64,000 bases of DNA from Hymenobacter ruricola (GTDB taxonomy: Bacteria > Bacteroidota > Bacteroidia > Cytophagales > Hymenobacteraceae): NCBI RefSeq assembly GCF_015694525.1, contig NZ_JADQDM010000007.1:62001-126000 (forward strand), written 5' to 3'. Position numbers and translations under genes: made by a program. Of the stretch, positions 56,096 through 64,000 are shown piece after piece. The notes under the pieces were generated by a model. The model had not been told where the DNA came from and ran no database searches. It worked only from the letters and a program-made list of their open reading frames with translations. Each line of letters opens with the position of its first letter. Within the stretch, counting starts at the first letter, position 1.

Positions 56096-57379
56096 TTATT
56101 TCTGGTTGTAGACGATGCGGTAGATGGTGCCGGCCTTGTCGTCGGACACGTACAGGGAGCCGTCGGGGCCCTGGGCCAGGCCGCAGGGCTTGTGGTCGGC
56201 GCGGCCCGAAGCCACCTTCTCCGCCGAGCCGGCGAAATTGTCGGCAAACACCTCCCAGGGGCCGCTGGGCTTGCCGTTCTGGAAGGGCTGGAACACCACG
56301 TAATAGCCTTTCTGGGGCTCGGGCGCGCGGTTCCAGGAGCCGTGGAAGGCGATGAAGGCGCCGTTGCGGTACTTGGCCGGAAACATGGTGCCGGTGTAGA
56401 ACAGCAGCCCGTCGGGCGCGGTGTGGGCCGGGTAGGCGACGGCCGGGTCGAGGTACTTGGCGTCGGCCAGCTTCTTGCCGTCGCCGCCGTACTCCGGGGC
56501 CAGGATTTTTTGTTTCTTCACCGGGTCGTAGTACAGGTAGGGCCAGCCGGCGTTGGCGCCTTTGGTGAGGGCGTAAAGGCACTCGGCGGGCAGCTCGGCC
56601 GATTGCTTGGTGTCGTACAGGGCCGGGAAGATGTCGTGGAGCTGGTCGCGGCCGTGCTGCATCACGAAGAGCTGGTTGTTCTGGGCGTTCCAGTCGAGGC
56701 CCACCACGTTGCGCAGGCCGGTGGCGAAGCGCGTGCCGGTGCCGTAGGTCTGGTTCGCCTTGTCGGCCCGGAACTGCCAGATGCCGCCCGCCGAATCCAG
56801 AATCGGGCAGCCCGGCCGGCCCATCGAGCCTTTTTCCCGGTCCTTCTCCTGGCAGGAGTTGGAGTAGGCGCCCACGTTCACGTAGAGGTTGCCGGCGTTG
56901 TCGAGCACGATGGATTTGCTTTCGTGCTCGCCCCGGTTCAGCAGGCCGCTGATGATTTTTTCGGGCTGCGCGGGGTTGGTCACCTCCCCTTTCGCGTCCA
57001 GCTGGTAGCGGTACACGTCCTCATCCGAGGAGGCGTAGAGGTAGCCGCCCTTGGCATAAATGCCCGTGCCGCCGTAGCTGCCGAAGCCGCCCGTCACGGT
57101 GGCCTTGCCGCCGGCGCCGGGCTTCAGCGCCAGGATGCCTTTGCCGTCCTTGGGCCGGTTCAGCTTCACGTAGATGGTGCCCTGGGGCGTCACGGCGAGG
57201 TGCCGGGCGCGGGCGCCGGTTTCGGCCACCACCAGCGCGCCGAAGCCGGCCGGCAGCTTCAGACCGGCGTTGTCCGCGTCGGGGGCTACCACAGCCGGGC
57301 GGGTGGTGAGGGAGTAGAGGCCCAGGCTGCCGACCAGGGCGGCCGCCAGCAGGAAAGGGCGGGATAGTTGGTTGTTCAT
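56096..57379 (-). CDS. PQQ-type sugar (sorbosone/glucose) dehydrogenase-like beta-propeller protein
   Basis: ATG 57379 (MNNQLSRPFLLAAALVG) gives a signal anchor and 427 residues. The propeller motifs include LPAGFGALVVAETGARARHLAV, RFATGLRNVVGLDWN, QHGRD, GANAGWPYLYYD and AFHGSWNRAPEPQKGY, typical of the sorbosone dehydrogenase family. The cofactor is likely PQQ, but binding residues cannot be assigned by eye. It is exported and acts with the adjacent cytochrome c. Confidence 0.85.
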   Translation of the reverse strand: MNNQLSRPFLLAAALVGSLGLYSLTTRPAVVAPDADNAGLKLPAGFGALVVAETGARARHLAVTPQGTIYVKLNRPKDGKGILALKPGAGGKATVTGGFGSYGGTGIYAKGGYLYASSDEDVYRYQLDAKGEVTNPAQPEKIISGLLNRGEHESKSIVLDNAGNLYVNVGAYSNSCQEKDREKGSMGRPGCPILDSAGGIWQFRADKANQTYGTGTRFATGLRNVVGLDWNAQNNQLFVMQHGRDQLHDIFPALYDTKQSAELPAECLYALTKGANAGWPYLYYDPVKKQKILAPEYGGDGKKLADAKYLDPAVAYPAHTAPDGLLFYTGTMFPAKYRNGAFIAFHGSWNRAPEPQKGYYVVFQPFQNGKPSGPWEVFADNFAGSAEKVASGRADHKPCGLAQGPDGSLYVSDDKAGTIYRIVYNQK

Positions 57380-57435
57380 GTGGGAAATTGAGATTGGATG
57401 GGGCGAAGGTAAAAACGACTGTCGTGCCTGGATAC

Positions 57436-57524
57436 CTGTCATCCTGAGCGCAGCGAAGGACCTTATTCCGTTTCAACAACTTGTTCTGACGGGATATGGT
57501 CCTTCGCTGCGTTCAGGATGACAG
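57436..57524. repeat. palindromic intergenic repeat, GTCATCCTGAGC/GAAGGACCTT subtype
   Basis: CTGTCATCCTGAGCGCAGCG, then AAGGACC, mirrors GGTCCTTCGCTGCG, then TTCAGGATGACAG. It separates the divergent sugar dehydrogenase and NtrC-like regulator genes. Confidence 0.85.
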
Positions 57525-57584
57525 CCGACCGAAAACGCGTTGGTCGAGGCAATGGCTACTTAAACTCCTAGCGCCGCTTTTCGT

Positions 57585-57592
57585 TACCTTCG
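57585..57592 (+). promoter_or_regulatory. -7 element TACCTTCG of the NtrC-like regulator gene
   Basis: It matches TAnnTTTG at five of six fixed positions and lies 37 bp before the ATG. Confidence 0.45.
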
Positions 57593-57629
57593 CGCCGCTC
57601 CGTTTGCATCCATATCCGTTCCCGCCCCT

Positions 57630-58793
57630 ATGCCCCGCATTCTCATCATCGACGACGAAAAAGCCATCCGCAACACGCTGAAGGAGATTCTGGAATTTGA
57701 AAGCTACACCGTCGACCAGGCCGAAGACGGTCCCGCCGGTCTCGATTTGCTCATTCAGCAGAAGTACGACGTGGTGCTCTGCGACATCCGCATGCCCAAG
57801 ATGGACGGCCTCGAAGTGCTGACCCGGGCCCAGGCCATGGGCACCGACGCCGCCTTCATCATGGTGTCGGCCCACGGCAGCATCGACACGGCCGTGGAAG
57901 CCACCAAAAAAGGCGCCTACGACTTTCTGCCCAAGCCCCCCGACCTCAACCGCCTGCTCGTGACCGTGCGCAACGCCCTGGACCGCACCAAGCTGGTGAG
58001 CGAAACCAAAACCCTCAAAAAGAAGCTCTCCGTCACGAAAGGCTCCGAAATGGTGGGCTCCTCGGCCGCGCTGGCCACCGTGCGCAAAGCCATCGAAAAA
58101 GTGGCCCCCACCGATGCCCGCGTGCTCATCACCGGCCCCAACGGCGCCGGCAAGGAAATGGTGGCCCGCCAGCTGCACGAGCTCAGCCAGCGCAACCAGG
58201 GCCCGATGGTGGAAGTAAACTGCGCCGCCATCCCGTCCGAATTGATTGAAAGCGAGCTGTTCGGCCACGAAAAAGGCTCGTTCACCTCGGCCGTGAAGCA
58301 GCGCATCGGCAAGTTTGAGCAGGCCGACGGCGGCACGCTCTTCCTCGATGAAATTGGCGACATGAGCCTCTCGGCCCAGGCCAAAGTGCTGCGCGCGCTG
58401 CAGGAAAACAAAATCACCCGCGTGGGCGGCGAAAAAGAGATTTCCGTGAACGTGCGCGTGCTCGCCGCCACCAACAAAAACCTGATGCAGGAAATCGCCG
58501 AGCGCAATTTCCGCGAAGACCTCTACCACCGCCTCTCGGTCATCCTCATCCAGGTCCCCGCCCTCAACGACCGCCGCGAAGACATCCCCGAGCTGATTCA
58601 GAAGTTCCTCAGCGACATCGCCGCCGACTACGGCACCAAGCCCAAGAAAATTGACGCCGATGCGCTGGAATATTTGCAGGGCCTGGACTGGCGCGGCAAC
58701 ATCCGCGAGCTGCGCAACGTGGTGGAGCGCCTCGTGATTATGAGCGACGACACGATTTCGGCAGATGACGCGAAGGCGTTTGCGGGGAAATAA
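57630..58793 (+). CDS. NtrC-like AAA+ response regulator lacking a DNA-binding domain
   Basis: The 387-residue protein has a receiver domain (phospho-acceptor Asp52 in LCDIRMPKMDG) and a sigma-54-type AAA+ domain with Walker A GPNGAGKE (169-176), Walker B GGTLFLDEIGD and the R-finger region NFREDLYHRLSV. The sigma-54 contact loop, normally GAFTGA, reads GSFTSA (216-221). The protein stops right after the AAA+ lid (SDDTISADDAKAFAGK), so the usual Fis-type HTH is missing. It may act without DNA binding or not through sigma-54 at all. No partner kinase is adjacent. Confidence 0.9.
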   Translation: MPRILIIDDEKAIRNTLKEILEFESYTVDQAEDGPAGLDLLIQQKYDVVLCDIRMPKMDGLEVLTRAQAMGTDAAFIMVSAHGSIDTAVEATKKGAYDFLPKPPDLNRLLVTVRNALDRTKLVSETKTLKKKLSVTKGSEMVGSSAALATVRKAIEKVAPTDARVLITGPNGAGKEMVARQLHELSQRNQGPMVEVNCAAIPSELIESELFGHEKGSFTSAVKQRIGKFEQADGGTLFLDEIGDMSLSAQAKVLRALQENKITRVGGEKEISVNVRVLAATNKNLMQEIAERNFREDLYHRLSVILIQVPALNDRREDIPELIQKFLSDIAADYGTKPKKIDADALEYLQGLDWRGNIRELRNVVERLVIMSDDTISADDAKAFAGK

Positions 58794-58812
58794 TATCTTC
58801 AGGTATTTTATC

Positions 58813-58860
58813 AAAAGCAGTTGCGCCAACCCTACGTAAAGGTTGGCGCAACTGCTTTTT
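58813..58860. terminator. bidirectional terminator between convergent genes
   Basis: AAAAGCAGTTGCGCCAACC and GGTTGGCGCAACTGCTTTTT form a 19-bp perfect stem with a 9-nt loop. It serves the NtrC-like gene and overlaps the last two bases of the convergent lipoprotein gene. Confidence 0.9.
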
Positions 58861-59206
58861 ATTTTTTTATCTCACAATTGCTAATTAAAATCCTACTGTG
58901 TTTCCCTTTGTTGATAAAGTCTAAGGTCAATTCATCAATGTCACAGTAGTTATTGATGTTTTGTTTAAGTGCTTTGTTTATTTCAGAAGCAATTAGGGCG
59001 TGTCTGACAACTTCCGCACCTACAACTTCGAAATAAGCGGTGGATTCTCCTCCCATATTATCCTCATAACTTAATAGACGAACATCATCGCAGTCACAGT
59101 TGGCTTGAATCACCTCAGTCATTTTATTGGTTTTACTCATCAATTCTTCCAGTGTACAACTGGTTAAAAAAAGACTTAATAAACCTATAATAGAGAGCTT
59201 TTTCAT
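58859..59206 (-). CDS. small hypothetical lipoprotein
   Basis: The 115-residue product has a lipoprotein signal (MKKLSIIGLLSLFLTSC, cysteine 17). The mature part has cysteines in NCDCDD and NNYCDID and near the C terminus. No family is recognised. The gene is AT-rich compared with its neighbours, like the gene at 54529. It is probably anchored in the inner or outer membrane. Confidence 0.7.
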   Translation of the reverse strand: MKKLSIIGLLSLFLTSCTLEELMSKTNKMTEVIQANCDCDDVRLLSYEDNMGGESTAYFEVVGAEVVRHALIASEINKALKQNINNYCDIDELTLDFINKGKHSRILISNCEIKK

Positions 59207-59330
59207 TCTTTGAATTCTTGAATACAGCTAAAGTATCACTTCTTTTTAACAAATCAATGGTATCCATTCGTTGGATACAAACTGCATTTGAATCACAGGT
59301 TATGCACTGGCGCAGGAGCTACAATGTCGC

Positions 59331-60329
59331 CTATACCATTTGATTGCACCCCCGCACGTCCGAATTATCCATCCGGCCCAGCACCTCAAATCCACCCTCC
59401 TCGTGCATCCGGGCCAGGTCCTTCGTTTCGATGAAAGCGCAGGAATCAATATTAGCCAGGTCAATGACATTAATGGCCCCGTCCTTTCTATCGCCAATTG
59501 AAAACGGGTCTGACGGGTCGCGCAGCAGCACGCGCAGCGGCGCGGGGCAGTGGAAACGACCGTCGCCCAGCGAATAGGCCTGGCTCAGCAACTCCGTCAT
59601 GCCGTACTCGGAGTGAATGCCGGCCGGGCCGAATGCCTGCTGCAGTTCGGTGTGCAGCTCTTCCCGAATCATCTCGCGGCGGCGGCCCTTCATGCCGCCG
59701 GTTTCGAGCACGGTGAGGCCTTGCAGTTCCGGCGCGGGGCCGGCTTCAGCGGCGAAATCCAGCAGCGCGTAGCTCACGCCGAGGAGCATGACGCGGCGGT
59801 TGGGCACTTGTTTGGCGGCGGCCAGGGCGGCGCGCAGGGCGGCATGGTCGTGCAGAAAAAAGGCCGGCTGGGCCTGGCCCGATTGCCGGGCGAAATGGTC
59901 GACCATGGCCACCAGCGAGGAATTGCCCTGCTCCAGATACGAGGGCAGCAGAGCCAGGAAAATCCAGCCCGGGAGCGGGCCGTAATACTGCTCAAAGATG
60001 CGCGCCGCGTTTTCGCGGTACAGCGCCGGGTCGCGCACCAGGTGGCGGCTGCGCTGCTGCAAGGTGGTGCCGCTGCTCAGGAAAAGCTCCTGCGGCGCCC
60101 ACCCGTTGGGCTCGGTGCGCACTTCGTGGGTTTTGAAGAACTCGATGGGCAGAAACAGAATGTCGGCCAGCCGGGCCACGGCGGCGGGGCGGCGTCCCAA
60201 CTGCTGCAAGTACTCGGCGTAGGGCGGGCAGTGCGCGGCCTGGTGCCGGAACAGGGCCAGGGCCGCCGCCTCAAACTCGTCCTCATTTAACGTCGGCAGG
60301 CGACGCAGAAAATCATTGCGGAAACTCAT
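59331..60329 (-). CDS. LuxE/PaaK-family acyl-protein synthetase-like protein
   Basis: ATG 60329 (MSFRNDFLRRLPTL) gives 332 residues; a TTG two codons earlier is less likely. Family features are FLPIEFFKTHEVRT, the phosphate-loop-like LFLSSGTTLQQRS, ETGGMKGRRREM and SEYGMTELLSQAY, matching the ANL/LuxE acyl-activating fold. LuxE enzymes activate fatty acids with ATP; the acyl donor here is unknown. No luciferase or acyl reductase genes are nearby, so bioluminescence is not implied. A cytoplasmic enzyme. Confidence 0.85.
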   Translation of the reverse strand: MSFRNDFLRRLPTLNEDEFEAAALALFRHQAAHCPPYAEYLQQLGRRPAAVARLADILFLPIEFFKTHEVRTEPNGWAPQELFLSSGTTLQQRSRHLVRDPALYRENAARIFEQYYGPLPGWIFLALLPSYLEQGNSSLVAMVDHFARQSGQAQPAFFLHDHAALRAALAAAKQVPNRRVMLLGVSYALLDFAAEAGPAPELQGLTVLETGGMKGRRREMIREELHTELQQAFGPAGIHSEYGMTELLSQAYSLGDGRFHCPAPLRVLLRDPSDPFSIGDRKDGAINVIDLANIDSCAFIETKDLARMHEEGGFEVLGRMDNSDVRGCNQMV

Positions 60330-60447
60330 GGGCAAACTTGGTGGTTAGCAACGCAAGCCGAACCAACCGGCGCGGCCATTCGTTGGGAAAAACGTACTTT
60401 GGCGGCGCATTCGCCGTTGTGCTGCTGTCTTTTTATTTCCTGCCTTT

Positions 60448-61017
60448 ATGAACCTGTTTCGTACCTTTTCCATGGCGGCCGCGGCGCTGGCCGGCCTAAG
60501 CCTCAGCAGCTGCCTCAATGCCCCCGAATACCCGGTGGAGCCGTCCATCGACTTCAAGTCGCTGACGATGGTGCGCAACAAGCCGGCGGGCCAGACAGAA
60601 ATTGATACGCTGAAATTCGCCCTCGATTTCCGCGACGGCGACGGCGACCTGGGCCTTTCCGACGACGACATCAAAGTGGCCCCTTGGAATTCTACCACCG
60701 ACGGCCCCAACAAGCGCGGCTACAGCTACAATTACATCATTCAGCCATACAAGAAGAACCCAGTCACTAAGCAGTTTGAGAAGTTTATCAACGTTGGAGG
60801 CGTGCAGGGCGAATACGACGGCCGCTTTCTGCGCCTCGACGAGGCCGACGCCCGTCCCGCGCCTCTCAAAGGCACGCTGAATTACAAGCTGCCCATCAAC
60901 ATCGATGGGTCGCCCTTCTTCCCCGGCGACGTGCTGAGGTTTGAAATCAGCATCCTCGACCGCTCGCTGCACCAAAGCAATACCATCACCACTACTGAAG
61001 TAACGCTGGGCCAATAG
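60448..61017 (+). CDS. hypothetical lipoprotein
   Basis: The 189-residue product has a lipoprotein signal (MNLFRTFSMAAAALAGLSLSSC, cysteine 22). The mature domain has a DFRDGDGDLGLSDDD segment that could bind calcium, and several predicted strands, consistent with a small beta-sandwich. Similar lipoproteins are common in Cytophagales with no known function (from memory). A terminator overlaps the stop codon. Confidence 0.7.
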   Translation: MNLFRTFSMAAAALAGLSLSSCLNAPEYPVEPSIDFKSLTMVRNKPAGQTEIDTLKFALDFRDGDGDLGLSDDDIKVAPWNSTTDGPNKRGYSYNYIIQPYKKNPVTKQFEKFINVGGVQGEYDGRFLRLDEADARPAPLKGTLNYKLPINIDGSPFFPGDVLRFEISILDRSLHQSNTITTTEVTLGQ

Positions 61018-61036
61018 CCCAGCGTTTTCTTTTTAT
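61002..61036. terminator. terminator between convergent lipoprotein and E1 genes
   Basis: AACGCTGGGC and GCCCAGCGTT form a 10-bp stem with loop CAATA that contains the lipoprotein gene's stop codon, followed by a T-rich tract. Confidence 0.8.
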
Positions 61037-61037
61037 C

Positions 61038-63458
61038 CTAATAAATTTCGGGGAATTTCTCCGGCGCGGTTTCGCTCATCAGCTCGTACACCGTATCGAA
61101 GACGTCCTCCACGTTGGGCTTGCTGAAGTAGTCACCGTCGGAGCTGTAGGCCGGGCGGTGGGGCTGGGCTGCCAGGCAGCGCGGCTGCGAATCGAGGAAA
61201 CGGTAGGCGCCCTGCTCGTCCAGCACGTGCTGCAGCATGAAGGCCGTGGCGCCACCGGGCACATCTTCGTCGGCAAATACCACGCGGTTGGTTTTCCGCA
61301 GGCTGTCGGCAATGAGGTGGTCGGTGTCGAAGGGCAGCAGGGTCTGCACGTCGATGACTTCCACCAAAATGCCCACTTCGGCCAGCTGCCGGGCGGCGTC
61401 CAGCACAATGCGGCACATCGAGCCGTAGGTCACCACTGTCACGTCGGTGCCGGTTTGCAGCACCTCGGGGCGGCCCAGCGGCAGCGTGAACTCACCCACG
61501 TTGCTGGGAATGGTTTCCTTGAGGCGGTAGCCGTTCAAGGGCTCTATCACCAGCGCGGGTTCGTCGCTGCGCAATAGCGTGTTGTAGAAGCCCGCCGCCT
61601 GCGTCATGTTGCGCGGCACGCACACGTGCATGCCCCGGATGCTGCCCAATATCATCTGCATGGGCGAGCCCGAGTGCCAGATGCCCTCCAGCCGGTGGCC
61701 GCGAGTGCGCACAATCAGCGGGGCTTTCTGTCCGCCTTTGGTGCGGTATTGCAGGCAGGCGAGGTCGTCGCTCAAAATCTGGATGGCGTAGAGCAGGTAG
61801 TCCAGGTACTGGATTTCGGTGATGGGCCGCAGGCCGCGCAGGGCTGCGCCAATGCCCTGCCCCACGATGGTGCACTCGCGAATGCCGGTGTCGGTGATGC
61901 GCAGCTCGCCGAATTTCTCCTGCAAGCCGGCAAACGCCTGGTTCACGTCGCCAATCTTGCCCACGTCTTCGCCAATGGCGAAAATGGTGGGGTCGCGCTG
62001 GAAATTGGCGTCGAAGCAGGCCTGCAACACTTCGCGGCCGTCTACCTGGGTTGCGCCGGGCGCGAAGGTGGCCGGAACTTCCTCGATATTGCCCACCGCC
62101 AGCTCGCTCTGGCTGAACAGGTTGGAATTGTAGCGGTCGGCGTTTTCAGCCAGCAGCTGCTCCAGGTGGCTTTGGATGGCGCGGCGGCCGGCGCTGCGCT
62201 TCTCGTGGCGCACCTGGCGCAGGGCGCGGCGCAAGGTCCGCACAATGTCGGCCCGGATGGGCGTGGGGTTGGCTTTCAGCTGCTCCACCAGCTCGCGCAT
62301 GGTGTTTTCGGTGCCGTGGTCGGCCACCAGCTTGTCGAGCAAGGCCACAGCCTCGTCGCGCTCGGCCTTGATGGGGTCGAAGAAGGCCGTCCAGGCGGCG
62401 GTGCGGGCCGCTTTGATGGTGGCGGCGGCGGTTTTCTCGATGTCGTCGAGCTCCAGCTCGGTGGCGTGGCCCTCGGCCAGTAGCCACTCGCGCAGCTTGT
62501 GCAGGCAGTCGTGGGCTTCTTCCCAGCTCAGGCGGTCCTTGCTCTTGTAACGCTCGTGCGAGCCACTGGTGCTGTGGCCCTGGGGCTGGGTGAGCTCCGT
62601 GACGTGGATGAGCACGGGCACGTGCTGCTCGCGGCACACGGCGGCGGCGCGCTGGTAGGTGTCCATCAGGGCGGCGTAGTCCCAGCCGCGCACCACGTAA
62701 ATCTCGAAGCCCGGCTCCCCTTCGCCCTCGCGCTGCAGGCCCATCAGGATGGCCGAAATGCTTTGTTTGGTGGTCTGGTACTCGGCCGGCACCGAGATGC
62801 CGTAATGGTCGTCCCACACGCTCATCAGCATGGGGACTTGCAGTACGCCGGCCGCATTCAGCGCCTCGAAAAACATGCCTTCCGACGTACTGGCGTTGCC
62901 AATCGTGCCGAAGGCTACTTCGTTGCCGTTGTTGGAAAGCTGCGGGAACTGGTGCAGCTCGGGGTTTTGGCGGAACAGCTTGGAGGCGTAGGCCAGGCCC
63001 AGCAGGCGCGGCATCTGGCCGCCGGTGGGCGAAATGTCGGCCGAGGAATTCTTGGTCTGGGTGAGGTCGCGCAGGTTGCCGTCTTCGTCCAGCATGCGGG
63101 TGGCGAAGTGGCCGTTCATGGCGCGTCCGGCCGTGGCAGGTTCGGCTTCGGGGTCGGGGTTGGCGTAGAGCTGGGCGAAGTACTGCTCCCAGGTGAGCTG
63201 GCCGATGGCCACCATGAAGGTCTGGTCGCGGTAGTAGCCGGCGCGGAAGTCGCCGTTCTGGAAGGCGCGGGCCATGGCCAGCTGCGGCACTTCCTTGCCG
63301 TCGCCGAAGATGCCAAACTTGGCCTTGCCCATGAATACTTCCTTGCGGCCGGCCAGCGAGGCGTGCCGACTTTCCCAGGCCAGGCGGTAATCGGTGAGAA
63401 AATCAGCCTTGGAAAGCGTGGTGGCTAGCGCAGGCAGGGCGGTTTCGGCGGAGGACAT
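61038..63458 (-). CDS. fused alpha-ketoacid dehydrogenase E1 component (alpha and beta in one chain)
   Basis: This 806-residue thiamine diphosphate enzyme decarboxylates a 2-oxoacid, probably pyruvate or a branched-chain oxoacid, for the E2 component. Residues ~1-400 are the alpha half: GHFATRML, FGTIGNASTSEGMFFEALN and the regulatory loop GHSTSGSHERYKSKDR. Residues ~470-806 are the beta half: FAIGEDVGKIGDVNQAF, DTGIRE, PITEIQYLDYL and RTRGHRLEGIWHSGS. The ThDP motif reads G187-N-A where most E1 proteins have G-D-G. No E2 or E3 gene is adjacent, so substrate choice is open. Confidence 0.9.
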   Translation of the reverse strand: MSSAETALPALATTLSKADFLTDYRLAWESRHASLAGRKEVFMGKAKFGIFGDGKEVPQLAMARAFQNGDFRAGYYRDQTFMVAIGQLTWEQYFAQLYANPDPEAEPATAGRAMNGHFATRMLDEDGNLRDLTQTKNSSADISPTGGQMPRLLGLAYASKLFRQNPELHQFPQLSNNGNEVAFGTIGNASTSEGMFFEALNAAGVLQVPMLMSVWDDHYGISVPAEYQTTKQSISAILMGLQREGEGEPGFEIYVVRGWDYAALMDTYQRAAAVCREQHVPVLIHVTELTQPQGHSTSGSHERYKSKDRLSWEEAHDCLHKLREWLLAEGHATELELDDIEKTAAATIKAARTAAWTAFFDPIKAERDEAVALLDKLVADHGTENTMRELVEQLKANPTPIRADIVRTLRRALRQVRHEKRSAGRRAIQSHLEQLLAENADRYNSNLFSQSELAVGNIEEVPATFAPGATQVDGREVLQACFDANFQRDPTIFAIGEDVGKIGDVNQAFAGLQEKFGELRITDTGIRECTIVGQGIGAALRGLRPITEIQYLDYLLYAIQILSDDLACLQYRTKGGQKAPLIVRTRGHRLEGIWHSGSPMQMILGSIRGMHVCVPRNMTQAAGFYNTLLRSDEPALVIEPLNGYRLKETIPSNVGEFTLPLGRPEVLQTGTDVTVVTYGSMCRIVLDAARQLAEVGILVEVIDVQTLLPFDTDHLIADSLRKTNRVVFADEDVPGGATAFMLQHVLDEQGAYRFLDSQPRCLAAQPHRPAYSSDGDYFSKPNVEDVFDTVYELMSETAPEKFPEIY

Positions 63459-63565
63459 AGGCGACTAAACAAGTGGTGGGAATTCGGGAGGGAAGGGCGA
63501 GCGGCCGGAGCCGTGGGCAAAAATACGGAATCGGGGCCGGCTAGGTGGTGCGGGCCGTTTGGCCG

Positions 63566-63573
63566 TATATTTG
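63566..63573 (+). promoter_or_regulatory. -7 element TATATTTG before the DUF1573 gene
   Basis: A perfect TAnnTTTG match lies 130 bp before the DUF1573 ATG. No good -33 element is seen. Confidence 0.5.
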
Positions 63574-63702
63574 GGGTGACAACGTTGAGCGGAGTTTACG
63601 GCAGCGTCGCGTCCCGGCAAGTAACTGATTGCTCAGCGAAAACGGGATGCCTCAGGAAGCTCAACCGGACGTTATTTGTTGTACGCACGTTATTTTTCAT
63701 CC

Positions 63703-64000
63703 ATGAAAAAGCTTCTTACCCTCTGCCTGCTGGCTTTTGCCGTGGCGGCCCGCGCCCAGGGCGTGATGCAGTTCGAAACCGACAACCACGACTTCGGCAA
63801 CGTGCCCGAGGGCACCATGGCCACCCACGAGTTCAAGTTCAAGAACACCGGCAACCAGCCCGTGGTCATCGCCAACGTGCAGGCCAGCTGCGGCTGCACC
63901 ACCCCCGACTGGACCAAAACGCCCGTGCTGCCCGGCAAAACCGGCATCATCAAGGCCATGTACAGCAGCGCCGGCCGCCCCGGGGTGTTCAACAAGACGG
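63703..64000 (+). CDS. DUF1573 family secreted protein (partial, cut by window end)
   Basis: ATG 63703 (MKKLLTLCLLAFAVAARAQ) starts a signal peptide. The visible ASH-like domain has the DUF1573 hallmarks NHDFGNVPEGTMATHEFKFKN, then NTGNQPVVI, QASCGCTTPDW and PGKTGIIKAMYSSAGRPG. DUF1573 proteins of Bacteroidota are exported, with unknown function. About 99 residues are seen. Confidence 0.9.
   Translation, partial: MKKLLTLCLLAFAVAARAQGVMQFETDNHDFGNVPEGTMATHEFKFKNTGNQPVVIANVQASCGCTTPDWTKTPVLPGKTGIIKAMYSSAGRPGVFNKT

Noticed and set aside
59331..60329. Bioluminescence locus because of the LuxE-like gene
   Set aside because: No luxA, luxB, luxC or luxD homologue is present. LuxE/PaaK-like enzymes are widespread in other roles.

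Overview
The window comes from a GC-rich member of the Bacteroidota, most likely Cytophagales of the Hymenobacter type (inference). The evidence is TAnnTTTG-type -7 promoter elements with no obvious Shine-Dalgarno sites, a SusC/SusD/SusE locus, several type IX secretion (T9SS) C-terminal sorting domains, a fused E1 alpha/beta ketoacid dehydrogenase, DUF1573, DUF2279 and DUF2027-Smr proteins, and a 7TM regulator of the kind found in this phylum.

Layout. 1-10.0 kb, minus strand: the aromatic amino acid block, transcribed trpL-trpE-trpG-trpD-trpC-trpF-trpB-trpA-DAHP synthase, then phenylalanine hydroxylase and a truncated 7TM protein. The trp transcript begins with a clear attenuator: a perfect TAnnTTTG promoter, a 25-codon leader peptide with three consecutive Trp codons, and a terminator hairpin before trpE. 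Palindromic intergenic repeats sit in four of the seven gaps between trpE and the DAHP synthase gene. 10.1-12.0 kb: a CBM-esterase and a secreted hypothetical protein. 12.0-22.3 kb: an alpha-glucan utilisation locus (SusC, SusD, SusE-like, a BadF-type sugar kinase and a secreted GH13 enzyme), with matching LacI-type operator sequences before susC and the GH13 gene. 22.4-27.6 kb: DUF2279, DUF2027-Smr, a hypothetical protein and a metallophosphoesterase.

27.6-52.4 kb is the most unusual part. A NarL-type response regulator gene lies at one end and two tandem paralogous TPR sensor kinase genes at the other. Between them are five very large T9SS-exported repeat proteins: a repeat protein of unknown fold, an RCC1 protein, a kelch-like protein, a second RCC1 protein and an FG-GAP protein. 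Palindromes lie a fixed distance upstream of TTTG promoter elements in front of the regulator and several of these genes, so I propose one surface-protein regulon. Three of the proteins carry exactly 14 blades, i.e. two seven-bladed propellers. A strictly periodic 21-bp array of 12 units lies after the last giant gene.

52.5-64 kb: an M1 peptidase, an AT-rich membrane protein gene, RNase P RNA (rnpB) followed by a 41-bp tandem repeat, a cytochrome c/sugar dehydrogenase pair, an NtrC-like regulator without a DNA-binding domain, two lipoproteins, a LuxE-like protein, the fused E1 enzyme and a truncated DUF1573 protein. No tRNA, rRNA, CRISPR array, phage or insertion sequence was seen.
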